Source: Methylobacterium sp. J-026
GTDB taxonomy: Bacteria; Pseudomonadota; Alphaproteobacteria; Rhizobiales; Beijerinckiaceae
NCBI RefSeq assembly: GCF_022829585.1
Contig: NZ_JAKSYC010000183.1
Coordinates: 1 to 42,998, forward strand
DNA length: 42,998 nucleotides
Reading direction: 5' to 3'
Below are positions 26,339-35,234 of this stretch, piece by piece (positions within the stretch are counted from its first letter, which is position 1; the number at the start of each line of letters is the position of its first letter). The notes below the pieces were generated by a model. It was given only the letters and a program-made list of their open reading frames with translations, did no database searches and was not told the DNA's origin. A program made the position numbers and the translations under genes.

Positions 26339-27751
26339 ATGACCAGCCCGCGCACCCTCTACGACAAGATTTGGGACGACCACGTCGTCGATGTCCAGCC
26401 GGACGGCTCCTGCCTCCTCTACATCGACCGCCACCTCGTTCACGAAGTGACGAGCCCGCAGGCCTTCGAGGGGCTGCGCGTCGCCGGCCGCAAGGTGCGC
26501 CATCCGGAAAAGACGCTGGCGGTGGTCGACCACAACGTCCAGACCTCCGACCGGTCGAAGGGCATCGACGATCCCGAGAGCCTGACCCAGCTCGATGCGC
26601 TGGCCGAGAACGTGCGCGATTTCGGCATCGAGTTCTACGACGCCTTCGACCGGCGCCAGGGCATCGTCCACATCATCGGCCCCGAGCAGGGTTTCACGCT
26701 GCCCGGCCAGACCATCGTGTGCGGCGATTCCCACACCTCGACGCACGGTGCCTTCGGGGCGCTGGCGCACGGCATCGGCACCTCGGAGGTCGAGCACGTG
26801 CTCGCCACACAGACGCTGGTGCAGCGCAAGGCCAAGAACATGCGCGTCACCGTCGACGGCACCCTGCCGCCGGGGGTCACCGCCAAGGACATCATCCTGG
26901 CGATCATCGGCGAGATCGGCACCGCCGGCGGCACCGGCCACGTGATCGAGTATGCCGGCGAGGCGATCCGCGCCCTCTCGATGGAGGGGCGGATGACGAT
27001 CTGCAACATGTCGATCGAGGGCGGCGCCCGGGCCGGCATGGTTGCGCCGGACCCGACGACCTTCGCCTACGTGAAGGACCGCCCGAAGGCACCGAAGGGC
27101 GCGGCCTTTGACGCGGCATGCCGCTACTGGGAGAGCCTCGTCACCGACCCGGGCGCCTTCTTCGACCGCGAGGTCCGCCTCAACGCCGCCAACCTGCCGC
27201 CGCTGGTCAGCTGGGGGACGAGCCCGGAGGACGTGATCTCGATCCAGGGCCGCGTTCCGGATCCGGCCGAGATCGCCGACGAGAACAAGCGGCAGTCGAA
27301 GGAGAAGGCCCTGGCCTATATGGGCCTGACGCCGGGCACCCGGATCACCGACATCTCCCTGGATCGGATCTTCATCGGCTCCTGCACGAACGGGCGGATC
27401 GAGGATCTGCGCGAGGTCGCGCGGGTGGTCGGCGACCGCAAGGTGCATGAGGGCGTTTCGGCGATGATCGTCCCGGGCTCCGGGCTGGTGAAGGCGCAGG
27501 CCGAGGCCGAGGGTCTCGACCGGATCCTGAAGGCGGCGGGCTTCGACTGGCGCGAGCCGGGCTGCTCCATGTGCCTCGGCATGAACCCGGACAAGCTGCG
27601 GCCCGGCGAGCGCTGCGCCTCGACCTCGAACCGCAACTTCGAGGGCCGGCAGGGCCCGCGCGGGCGCACGCACCTGGTCTCGCCCGCCATGGCGGCGGCC
27701 GCCGCGGTGGCCGGCCGCTTCGTCGACATCCGGGAGTGGCCGCAGCGCTGA
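26339..27751 (+). CDS. leuC: 3-isopropylmalate dehydratase large subunit
   Basis: 470 residues from ATG 26339, the start of the conserved [15 protein letters not shown]; the frame is open far upstream (25982) but there it is only a shadow of the dehydrogenase gene. The ribosome site is weak (GACGAAAA). LeuC isomerises 2- and 3-isopropylmalate in leucine synthesis with a 4Fe-4S cluster; the ligands are the Cys in [14 protein letters not shown] and the pair in [30 protein letters not shown] and [18 protein letters not shown] are family signatures. leuD and leuB are not beside it, which is usual in alphaproteobacteria. The 239 bases before it show no obvious attenuator or leader peptide rich in Leu. 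Confidence 0.96.
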   Translation: MTSPRTLYDKIWDDHVVDVQPDGSCLLYIDRHLVHEVTSPQAFEGLRVAGRKVRHPEKTLAVVDHNVQTSDRSKGIDDPESLTQLDALAENVRDFGIEFYDAFDRRQGIVHIIGPEQGFTLPGQTIVCGDSHTSTHGAFGALAHGIGTSEVEHVLATQTLVQRKAKNMRVTVDGTLPPGVTAKDIILAIIGEIGTAGGTGHVIEYAGEAIRALSMEGRMTICNMSIEGGARAGMVAPDPTTFAYVKDRPKAPKGAAFDAACRYWESLVTDPGAFFDREVRLNAANLPPLVSWGTSPEDVISIQGRVPDPAEIADENKRQSKEKALAYMGLTPGTRITDISLDRIFIGSCTNGRIEDLREVARVVGDRKVHEGVSAMIVPGSGLVKAQAEAEGLDRILKAAGFDWREPGCSMCLGMNPDKLRPGERCASTSNRNFEGRQGPRGRTHLVSPAMAAAAAVAGRFVDIREWPQR

Positions 27752-27818
27752 AATCCCGATTGACGGCGGCGGTTCCCTTGCCTAAACGAAGCCGTCGCCG
27801 GCCGATGGCCGACGACAT

Positions 27819-27903
27819 GCCCAGGTGGCGGAATTGGTAGACGCGCTGGTTTCAGGTACCAGTCTCGCGAGAGGTGAAGGTTCGAGTCCTTTCCTGGGCA
27901 CCA
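27819..27903 (+). tRNA. tRNA-Leu (anticodon CAG)
   Basis: The acceptor arms GCCCAGG (27819-27825) and CCTGGGC (27893-27899) pair fully, with discriminator A and encoded CCA (27901-27903). The D-arm has GGCGGAATTGGTAGACGC, the anticodon stem CTGGT/ACCAG holds loop TTCAGGT with CAG at 27853-27855, a long variable arm follows (class II, as for Leu), and the T-arm is GGTTCGAGTCC. It decodes CUG, the dominant Leu codon in such GC-rich DNA. Confidence 0.97.
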
Positions 27904-27916
27904 ATCGACTGACAGC

Positions 27917-27950
27917 AGCCCGCCAAATCGTTGGCGGGCTTTGTTGTTTT
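27917..27950 (+). terminator. Rho-independent terminator after tRNA-Leu
   Basis: AGCCCGCCAA (27917-27926), loop ATCG, hmm-free complement TTGGCGGGCT (27931-27940), then TTGTTGTTTT. This is a perfect 10-base stem with a T-rich tail, 13 bases after the tRNA. Confidence 0.92.
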
Positions 27951-27987
27951 CGGGGTTCGGCGAACCGGGGCCGCGCGGAACGCCCCG

Positions 27988-28330
27988 TCACGGGGTCCGG
28001 ACCGTAAGCCCGGCTTCCACCGCCAGCCAGAGCCCGTCCGAGGCGGACTCGATCCTGAACAGGCGCAGGGCGCGGAACGACCAGCCCGGCGAGACGGACC
28101 CGTCCCGCAGGTCGAAGGAGGCGCGATGCCTCGGGCAGAGCAGCCGTCCGCCGACGCACCGGCCGAGGGACAGGTCGGCCCCCTCGTGCGGGCAGGCCCG
28201 CTCGGCGGCCACGATCCGGCCGCCCGCCTGGACGAGTAGCAGGCTGTGGCCACCCACGGTGATCGGCATCAGGGGGCGATCGCCGAGACGATCGTCCGGG
28301 CCCAGGCGGATCCACCCCGGCCGGCCCGTC

Positions 28331-28359
<29 letters not shown>
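27988..28359 (-). CDS. Rieske-type [2Fe-2S] ferredoxin, last gene of the transport/catabolic cluster
   Basis: 123 residues if started at ATG 28359; a GTG at 28338 (VAKTGRPGWIRLG) is equally possible and reduces the overlap with livF from 29 to eight bases. The small Rieske fold is complete: RACPHEGADLSLGRC gives the first Cys-X-His, GGRLLCPRHRASFDLRDG gives Cys-X2-His. There is no catalytic domain, signal peptide or membrane helix, so it is a soluble electron carrier like those that serve ring-hydroxylating dioxygenases or nitrite reductase. No oxygenase is nearby; the only redox enzyme of the cluster is the molybdenum hydroxylase. A partnership with it is inference. Confidence 0.85.
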
Positions 28360-29027
<668 letters not shown>

Positions 29028-29035
<8 letters not shown>

Positions 29036-29843
29036 CGGCCGCCTCAAGCACCGCGGCGGCGGCCTGCCGGGCCGCGCTGCCCTGGCCGAGATAGGCCTCG
29101 ATCACCACGGGGTCGGCGCGGATCCGGTCCGGCGGCCCTTCGGCGATGAGGCGGCCGTAGTTCAGGACGACGATGCGGTCGGAGACCTCCATCACCATCG
29201 GCATGTCGTGCTCGACCAGCAGGATGGTGATGCCGCGCCCCCGGATCTGCTCGATCAGCCGCACGAACACCCGCGTCTCCGAGGCGTTCATTCCCGAGAC
29301 CGGCTCGTCGAGGAGGAGCATGGTCGGGTCCGTGGCGAGCGCCAGCGCCACCCCGACGAGGCGCTGTTCCCCATAGGCCAGGGCGCCGGCCTTCTCCCGC
29401 GCCCTGTCGGCGATCCCGACCCAGTCGAGCAGCGCCTCGGCGCGGTCGCGCAGGGCGCGCTCGCCGGCACCCGAACGGCCGAGCAGCGCGTCGCGGAATG
29501 ACGTGCGGCTCATCGGGGCCCCCCGGCGGTGGAGGCCGATCATCACGTTGTCGAGCACCGTGTCGTCCGGGAACACGCTGGTGCGCTGGAAGGTGCGGGC
29601 CAGGCCGAGGCGCGTGATCGCGTGGGGCGCCAGCCCGTCCAGGCAGGTGCCACGGAAGCGGACCGCACCCTGGCTGGGCTTGAGGAAACCGGTCATGACG
29701 TTGAAGGCGGTGGTCTTGCCGGCCCCGTTCGGGCCGATCAGGCTGACGATCTCGCCGTCCTGGACGTCGAAATGCAGGTCCGCGATGGCGACGAGGCCGC
29801 CGAAGCGGACACCGACATGCTCGACCGAGAGAATCGCGCTCAT
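29028..29843 (-). CDS. livG: Branched-chain-amino-acid-type ABC transporter ATPase LivG
   Basis: 271 residues from ATG 29843, which forms a 4-base ATGA overlap with the livM stop. Walker A is GPNGAGKTT, the signature is the LivG-type LAYGEQRLVGVALALA in place of LSGGQ, and Walker B is MLLLDEPVSGMN. The Q-loop region reads LARTFQRTSVFPDDTVLDNV, again LivG-like. A C-terminal extension of about 20 Ala/Arg-rich residues follows the usual end at AYLGQG. It is the second ATPase subunit of the importer. Confidence 0.94.
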
Positions 29844-30874
29844 CGCTGCACCGCCGGACTGGCCTCCAGGACGGGGACGGTCGGCGCCGATCGACGGCCG
29901 AGCAGGCCCGACAGCCCCGGCACGATGCCCCGCGGCATCACGAACAGGATCACGATCAGCACGAGACCGTAGACGATCCACTGGGCCTCGGGCGCCATGA
30001 CCGGGCGCAGCGCCACCGGCAGCAGGCCGAAGATCAGGCCGCCGACGATCGGGCCCAACAGGGTGCCCTTGCCGCCGGCCACCACCATGATGACCATGCT
30101 GACCGTGGTGGCGAACAGGAACACGTCGGGGTCGATGATGCGCAGGTAATGGGCGTAGAGGCTGCCCGCCGCGCCGGCCATCGCGGCCGAGATCACCGCC
30201 GCCACCGTCAGGGTGCGGGTGGCGTTGATGCCCACCGAGAGCGCCAGCGGCTCGTTTTCCTTGAGACCGCGCATCGCCCGGCCGAACTGCGAGCCGACGA
30301 GGCGGGCGATCACGCCGTAGCAGAGCGTGCCGACCGCCAGCACGAGGTAGTAGTTCTGCAGCTTGGTCTTCAGGGTCCACATCCCGAGGCCGGGCAGGCC
30401 GAGGGTGATCGCCGGGATGTTGGTGAGCGCCAGCGGCCCCTGGGTCAGCTCCACCCAATTGAGGGCCACGAGCCGCACGACCTCGGCGAAGGAGATCGTC
30501 ACGATCACGAAATAGGCGCCGCGCACCCGGAAGGAGAGCCGCCCGATCAGGTAGCCGCAGCTCCCCGCCGCGACCGTCGCCAGCAGGAACCCGACCGCCG
30601 CCGGCCAGGGTGCGTGCACCACCCGGAGGCCGAAGCCGATCTCGACATCGAAGCCGAGGCTCGTGAGCGCGCTGACATAGGCGCCGATGCCGAAAAAGGC
30701 GATGTGGCCGAGGCTGAGCTGCCCGGTATAGCCGAGGAGCAGGTTCAGGCTCATCGCGCCGATGGTCAGGATGCCCGTCACGATCAGCGCGTTGAGCAGG
30801 TAGGGATTGGGGCCGAGCGCCAGCGGCAGGACGACGAGGCCGGCGAGCAGCGCGAGGGGAAGGAACCGGCTCAT
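29840..30874 (-). CDS. livM: Branched-chain-amino-acid-type ABC transporter permease LivM
   Basis: 344 residues from ATG 30874, which overlaps the livH stop by four bases (ATGA); the frame is open 14 codons further. About nine to ten membrane helices are seen. Family motifs include LNLLLGYTGQLSLGHIAFFG (near residue 42-60), GLKENEPLALSVGINATRT (the cytoplasmic EAA-like loop) and VAGGKGTLLGPIVGGLIFGL. It forms the inner-membrane channel with LivH. Confidence 0.93.
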   Translation of the reverse strand: MSRFLPLALLAGLVVLPLALGPNPYLLNALIVTGILTIGAMSLNLLLGYTGQLSLGHIAFFGIGAYVSALTSLGFDVEIGFGLRVVHAPWPAAVGFLLATVAAGSCGYLIGRLSFRVRGAYFVIVTISFAEVVRLVALNWVELTQGPLALTNIPAITLGLPGLGMWTLKTKLQNYYLVLAVGTLCYGVIARLVGSQFGRAMRGLKENEPLALSVGINATRTLTVAAVISAAMAGAAGSLYAHYLRIIDPDVFLFATTVSMVIMVVAGGKGTLLGPIVGGLIFGLLPVALRPVMAPEAQWIVYGLVLIVILFVMPRGIVPGLSGLLGRRSAPTVPVLEASPAVQR

Positions 30875-31743
30875 CCAATCCGCTCCGCCCGCGCGAACAG
30901 TCCGGTGGGCTTGCACAGCAGGACCGTGATGATGATCAGGAAGCCCATCGCGTCCCGGTAACCGGAGGAGACGTAGCCGGCGCCGAACTCCTCCGCGAGC
31001 GCCAGGATGAAACCGCCGATGGCCGCGCCGGTGACGTTGCCGAGGCCGCCGAGGATGACGATGGCGAAGGCCTTGAGCTCGGCGAGCCCGCCCATCTGCG
31101 GGAACACCACGTAGACCGGACCCAGCAGGGCACCCGCCGCCGCCGCGAGCGAGGAGCCGAGGGCGAAGGTGGCGGTGTAGATCCGGCGGACGTCGACGCC
31201 CATCAGCGCCGCCGTATCGGCATCCTGGAAGGCGGCGCGCATGGCGAGCCCGAGCTTGGTCCGGTTGATCAGCGCGTAGGACAGCGCGATCAGGGCGAGC
31301 GCCGCCCCGAGCACGAACAGCCGCAGCCAGGAGAGCGAGACCGGGCCGATCTGGAGCGGTGCCTCCGGAAAGGGCGAGGGGATCGCCTTGGCGACGCCGC
31401 CGAAGGTCCAGAGCGTGCCCGATTGCAGGATGATGCCGGCGGCGATCATCACCAGCATGGTGGTGTCGATATCCGAGCCCCGGAATGGGCGCAGCAGCAG
31501 CAATTCGATGGCGGCCCCGAGGAGTAGCCCGCCCAGGATCGCCACCGGCAGCGCCAGGAAGAAGTTCAGCCCGAGCCCGGCGACGGCCAAGTACATGACG
31601 TAGGCGCCGACCGTGTAGAGTGCGCCGTGGGTGAAGTTCACCACGTTCATGATCCCGAAGATCAGCGTCAGGCCGATCCCCAGCAGGGCATAGGTGCCGC
31701 CGAGGATCAGCGCGTTGGCGAGGTGCTGGATCAGTTCGTCCAC
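30871..31743 (-). CDS. livH: Branched-chain-amino-acid-type ABC transporter permease LivH
   Basis: 290 residues from GTG 31743, preceded by AGGAGAGG, an excellent ribosome site; the open frame to 31794 is not conserved. ALLGIGLTLIFGIMNVVNFT and HGALYTVGAYVMYL are LivH signatures, and AFQDADTAALMGVDVRRIYT is the cytoplasmic coupling loop, followed by FAIVILGGLGNVTGAAIGGF. About eight helices. It lies 242 bases after the substrate-binding protein gene, with a hairpin in between. Confidence 0.93.
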   Translation of the reverse strand: MDELIQHLANALILGGTYALLGIGLTLIFGIMNVVNFTHGALYTVGAYVMYLAVAGLGLNFFLALPVAILGGLLLGAAIELLLLRPFRGSDIDTTMLVMIAAGIILQSGTLWTFGGVAKAIPSPFPEAPLQIGPVSLSWLRLFVLGAALALIALSYALINRTKLGLAMRAAFQDADTAALMGVDVRRIYTATFALGSSLAAAAGALLGPVYVVFPQMGGLAELKAFAIVILGGLGNVTGAAIGGFILALAEEFGAGYVSSGYRDAMGFLIIITVLLCKPTGLFARAERIG

Positions 31744-31844
31744 GGGCCTCTCCTGGCGGGTTGCGGGCCGAATGTCCGGCGCCGCGGCGAGCATCTCTTC
31801 CCGCGGGGGGCTACCGATTCACAGGTCGTGTCCGGGATCATCGC

Positions 31845-31878
31845 CCGGTCGACCGGTGTGGCGGGCCAAAGCCGCCAC
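31845..31878 (-). terminator. Palindrome and hairpin between the binding-protein gene and livH
   Basis: CCGGTCGACCGG (31845-31856) is a perfect palindrome; next to it GTGGCGG (31858-31864), a seven-base loop and CCGCCAC (31872-31878) form a hairpin. Together they lie in the 242-base gap after the binding-protein gene. Such structures often protect or partly stop the transcript, so that the binding protein is made in excess over the membrane parts. There is no T-run. Confidence 0.45.
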
Positions 31879-31985
31879 GCGCCCTCCCTACCCTCACTGC
31901 GGGGGGGAAGGCGCTCGGGGCCGGTCGTTGCTCCAATCCGGCAGCGATGTGTGAATCCGGTGTGGGGAGCGAGCACGGGCTGCCC

Positions 31986-33134
31986 CTACAGGGTCGGCAC
32001 GATCACCTTCCCGTCCTTGATCTCGATCAGATAGACGTCGGGCTTGCTCTGCCCGCTTTCCTTGCCGGCGGGACCGGCTTTTGCGAAGCGGATCGGCCCG
32101 TTGAGGCCGACGAAGTCGACGGACCAGAACGCCTTGGCGATCGCGGCCGGATCGGTCGAGCCCGCCGTCTCGATGGCGTGCGCGATGGCGCGGATGCCAT
32201 CGTAGCCGCGGAAGCTCTCGGTGACGCCGGCGAATTCGAAGCCGCGCTTCTTCCAGGCGTCGATGAACGCCGCGGTGGCCTTCGGGTCCGGCGTCCTGTC
32301 GGGCGACCAGGGCAGGAACGTCGTCAGGTGCATCGTGCCGTCGGCTGCGGCGCCGGCCTGGGCGATGATCTGGTCCGGATTCTGGGAGCCGCCCGTGGTG
32401 ATCACCCGCTTCTTCAGGCCGAGCGCCGCCATCTGCTTGAACAGCAGCACCAGCTGATCCACCGAACTCGTGATCATGATCGTGTCGGAATCCGAGGCCT
32501 TCAGCTTGGACAGCTGGGCGCTCATGTCCTGGGCGCCCTGGTCCATGGTCTCGACGAGGCCGACCGTGACGCCCTTGTCCTTGAGCATCTTGCCGAAATC
32601 GGTCGCTGCGCCGCGGCCGAAATCGTTGTTGAGGACCAGGAAATCGACCTTCTTCAGGCCGAGGCGGCCGACCATCGGCGCGAAGGTCTCGGCCTCCAGG
32701 GACGAGGGCGGCGAGATCCGGAACACGTAGGGATTGCCCGACGTCGTGATCTTGCCGGACGAGGAGGTCTCGACCAGCATCGGCGTCTCGTAATCCATGA
32801 GCTTCGGCATGACGGCGAGCGTCAGGCTGGAGCCCCAGGCCCCCATCATCACCGGGGTCTTGTCGCTGGTGATCAGCTTCTCGGCGACTGCAGCGGCCTC
32901 GGTCGGGTTGCTCTTGTTGTCCTCGATCACGAGTTCGATGGTCTTTCCGAGGACGCCGCCCTTGGCGTTGATCTCGTCGGCGGCGATCTTGGCGCCGTTC
33001 ACCACGTAGGTGCCCGAAGCCGCGAACGGCCCGGTCAGGGGCTCGTTGACGCCGATGCGGATCGCGTCCGCTTGGGCGCCCGTCGCCGTGAGCGCCAGCA
33101 GGATCGCGGTCGTGAGGGTGAACCGGCCAGGCAT
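31986..33134 (-). CDS. Periplasmic substrate-binding protein of the Liv-type ABC transporter
   Basis: 382 residues. MPGRFTLTTAILLALTATGAQA is the signal peptide (first 20 residues MPGRFTLTTAILLALTATGA). The mature protein is a type I periplasmic binding fold (Peripla_BP_6): IRIGVNEPLTGPFAASGTYV, NGAKIAADEINAKGGVLGKT, IELVIEDNKSNPTEAAAVAE, MMGAWGSSLTLAVMPKL and FRGYDGIRAIAHAIETAG. It captures the transported compound in the periplasm and hands it to LivHM. The ligand cannot be told from sequence; such proteins bind amino acids, amides, urea or aromatic acids. It stands between the molybdenum hydroxylase genes and the permease genes, which ties uptake to the enzymes. Confidence 0.92.
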   Translation of the reverse strand: MPGRFTLTTAILLALTATGAQADAIRIGVNEPLTGPFAASGTYVVNGAKIAADEINAKGGVLGKTIELVIEDNKSNPTEAAAVAEKLITSDKTPVMMGAWGSSLTLAVMPKLMDYETPMLVETSSSGKITTSGNPYVFRISPPSSLEAETFAPMVGRLGLKKVDFLVLNNDFGRGAATDFGKMLKDKGVTVGLVETMDQGAQDMSAQLSKLKASDSDTIMITSSVDQLVLLFKQMAALGLKKRVITTGGSQNPDQIIAQAGAAADGTMHLTTFLPWSPDRTPDPKATAAFIDAWKKRGFEFAGVTESFRGYDGIRAIAHAIETAGSTDPAAIAKAFWSVDFVGLNGPIRFAKAGPAGKESGQSKPDVYLIEIKDGKVIVPTL

Positions 33135-33171
33135 GCTCGTGTCTCCGGGGTGGGTGGAAAGCGGCGGGGGA

Positions 33172-34371
33172 TCAGGCGCGGCCGAGCCACGCCGTCAGGC
33201 GCGCGCGGACGAGGCCGAGGAGCAGGCGGAGGGGATTGAGCCCGGTGGAGGCCGGGGCGGCGGTGCCCGAGAGCCGGGCATCGAGGTTGCGGGAGAAGTC
33301 CGCGGCGATGCGGCCGGCGAGGTCGCGCACGAGGCCGGGGCGGCCGAACTGCGCCAGCGGCCCGGTCAGGGTGTAGCCGACCTCGAGTTCGACCCGGGCG
33401 GTGTCCGGCGTCGGCCCGGCCTCGACACGATACCGGATCCGGCCCTCGGTGGCCGAGCGGCCGCCCGCGTCGCTGCCGGCGCCGTGGACCGAACCGCTCC
33501 GCGCCGCCGCGTCCCGCGCGATGCGGGCGCGACCCCGGAAGGTCGCGGCGATCGGCCCGATCCGCACCTGCAGGCCGCCCTCGACCGTGTCAGGGGTCGG
33601 CCGGGCCGTCAGAACGGCGCCCGGCAGACAGGCGGCGACCGCCTCGATGTCGCCCAGCAGCGCGAAGACAGCCTCGGGCGGATGGGCGAGGTCGAGGCCC
33701 TGCGCGAAGCTGTGGGCCGGCACGAAGGATGCGGTGAGATCCGCCACCGCGGCGGGGGTGACCGGGGTGAGGGGGGCTGTTGCCGGTTGCAGGGGCGCGA
33801 CGATGGTCTCGCCGATCCGGGCCCCGACCGGGCCGAGGGCACGGGCCGCGCCGGTCTCCGGGCCGATGCCGCGCCCGCGCCGTTCCCCGATCACCGCCAT
33901 CACCGCCCGGACGATCCCGGCATAGCCGGTGCAGCGGCAGAGATTGCCCGAGAGGCCGACGCGGATCCGCCGCTCGTCGGCCTCCGGCAGTCGCAGGACC
34001 AGATCGCGGGCGGCGATCAGCATGCCGGGGGTGCAGTAGCCGCACTGGAGGGCGTGCGCGCGGTTGAAGGCGGCCCGCAGCTCGCCCGCGATCTCGTCCG
34101 TATCCAGCCCCTCGATCGTGGTGATCGAGGCGCCGGCGCAGGCCCCCGCGAAGGTCAGGCAGGCCCGTGCCGGCTCGCCGTCGAGCAGGACCGTGCAGAC
34201 GCCGCAGACGCCGTGCTCGCAGCCGAGATGCGTGCCGGTGAGATCCAGCCCGTCGCGGAGCAGGTCGCCGAGATGGCTGCGCGGCTCGGCCTCGACCCGC
34301 AGGGCACGGCCGTTGACCGTCAGGGGCAGCACCAGACGGCCGGACCGCGGTTCCGCGAGGGCGGCGCTCAT
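33172..34371 (-). CDS. Molybdenum hydroxylase [2Fe-2S] subunit fused to a CoxG-like domain
   Basis: 399 residues from ATG 34371, overlapping the FAD-subunit stop by four bases. Residues 1-165 are the two-cluster CoxS/XdhA-type protein: plant-type ligands Cys51, Cys56, Cys59, Cys71 (CEHGVCGVC...C) and the second cluster ligands Cys110, Cys113, Cys145, Cys147 (LQCGYCTPGM, NLCRCTG). After a Pro/Ala linker (~166-190), residues ~195-350 form a CoxG/SRPBCC domain (FAQGLDLAHPPEAVFALLGD, VAACLPGAVL, GGLQVRIGPIAATFRGRARI), and a hydrophobic basic end (LNPLRLLLGLVRARLTAWLG) may touch the membrane. CoxG in Oligotropha recruits CO dehydrogenase to the membrane, so the fusion may tether this enzyme. Confidence 0.9.
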   Translation of the reverse strand: MSAALAEPRSGRLVLPLTVNGRALRVEAEPRSHLGDLLRDGLDLTGTHLGCEHGVCGVCTVLLDGEPARACLTFAGACAGASITTIEGLDTDEIAGELRAAFNRAHALQCGYCTPGMLIAARDLVLRLPEADERRIRVGLSGNLCRCTGYAGIVRAVMAVIGERRGRGIGPETGAARALGPVGARIGETIVAPLQPATAPLTPVTPAAVADLTASFVPAHSFAQGLDLAHPPEAVFALLGDIEAVAACLPGAVLTARPTPDTVEGGLQVRIGPIAATFRGRARIARDAAARSGSVHGAGSDAGGRSATEGRIRYRVEAGPTPDTARVELEVGYTLTGPLAQFGRPGLVRDLAGRIAADFSRNLDARLSGTAAPASTGLNPLRLLLGLVRARLTAWLGRA

Positions 34372-35234
34372 GCGGCCTCCGGAAGGTGAACGGGGGCGGG
34401 CTCGGCCGCCTGCGCGACCGCGCGGGCCAGCACCGTCACGTGGACGTGGCGTTCGACCGCGTCCGCCATGCCGGCGGCACGCAGGACCGCGTCCGCCGCC
34501 GAGGCATCGAACCTTTCCGCGAAATCGGTGCCGATGCGGCCGCCGAAGAGCGGGCGGGCGTCGGCGAGCAGCACGGGCGGCCCCTCGACCGCCCCGATCA
34601 CCGCCCGCCCCCGTCCCGCGCCGGGTTCGAGGCGCACGGCGCCGATGGCGTGGGCGAACTCGCCGATCTTCGCGCAGTGCTTGACGTAGCCCCAGGCCGC
34701 GCCCGCTGGCAGGGCCGGGATCCGCACGGTGACTAGGATCTCGCCAGGACCGAGGGCGACCGTGAGCGGTCCGGTGACGAAGCGCTCCACCGGGAGGGTC
34801 CGGCGGCCGTCCGGGCCCGCGAGTTCGACCTCGGCACCGAGGGCGGTCAGGGCGCTCACCCAGTCGGCGGCCGGGTCGGCGTGGACCAGGCTCCCGCCGA
34901 TCGTGCCGCGGTTGCGCACCGGCCGGTAGGCGATCGCGGCGGCGACACGCCGGAGGGCACCCCGCGTGAGGTCGGGCACGCGGCCGTCCTCGATATCGGC
35001 ATGGGTCACGCAGGCCCCGAGCACGAGCGTATCGCCCTCGACCCGCGCGATGCGGAACTCGGGCACGCCGGTGATGTCGAGGATCAGGTCCGGCTCGACC
35101 AGGCGCAGGTTCAGCATCGGTCCGAGGGATTGGGCCCCCGCGATCAGCTTCACGTTGCCGGGGGCCCCGGCGAGGCGCGCCAGGAGCGCGGCGAGGCCGC
35201 CCGGGCGCTCCCAGGCGAAGGGGGCGGGCTTCAT
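34368..35234 (-). CDS. Molybdenum hydroxylase FAD-binding subunit (CoxM-like)
   Basis: 288 residues from ATG 35234, in a 4-base ATGA overlap with the large-subunit stop. The FAD-binding motifs of the xanthine dehydrogenase/CO dehydrogenase medium subunit are clear: KLIAGAQSLGPMLNLRL (cf. AGGxxL), YRPVRNRGTIGGSLVHADPA (cf. RNxGTxGGNxAxADP) and AAWGYVKHCAKIGEFAHAIGA. It passes electrons from the iron-sulfur subunit through FAD to an external acceptor. Confidence 0.93.
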   Translation of the reverse strand: MKPAPFAWERPGGLAALLARLAGAPGNVKLIAGAQSLGPMLNLRLVEPDLILDITGVPEFRIARVEGDTLVLGACVTHADIEDGRVPDLTRGALRRVAAAIAYRPVRNRGTIGGSLVHADPAADWVSALTALGAEVELAGPDGRRTLPVERFVTGPLTVALGPGEILVTVRIPALPAGAAWGYVKHCAKIGEFAHAIGAVRLEPGAGRGRAVIGAVEGPPVLLADARPLFGGRIGTDFAERFDASAADAVLRAAGMADAVERHVHVTVLARAVAQAAEPAPVHLPEAA

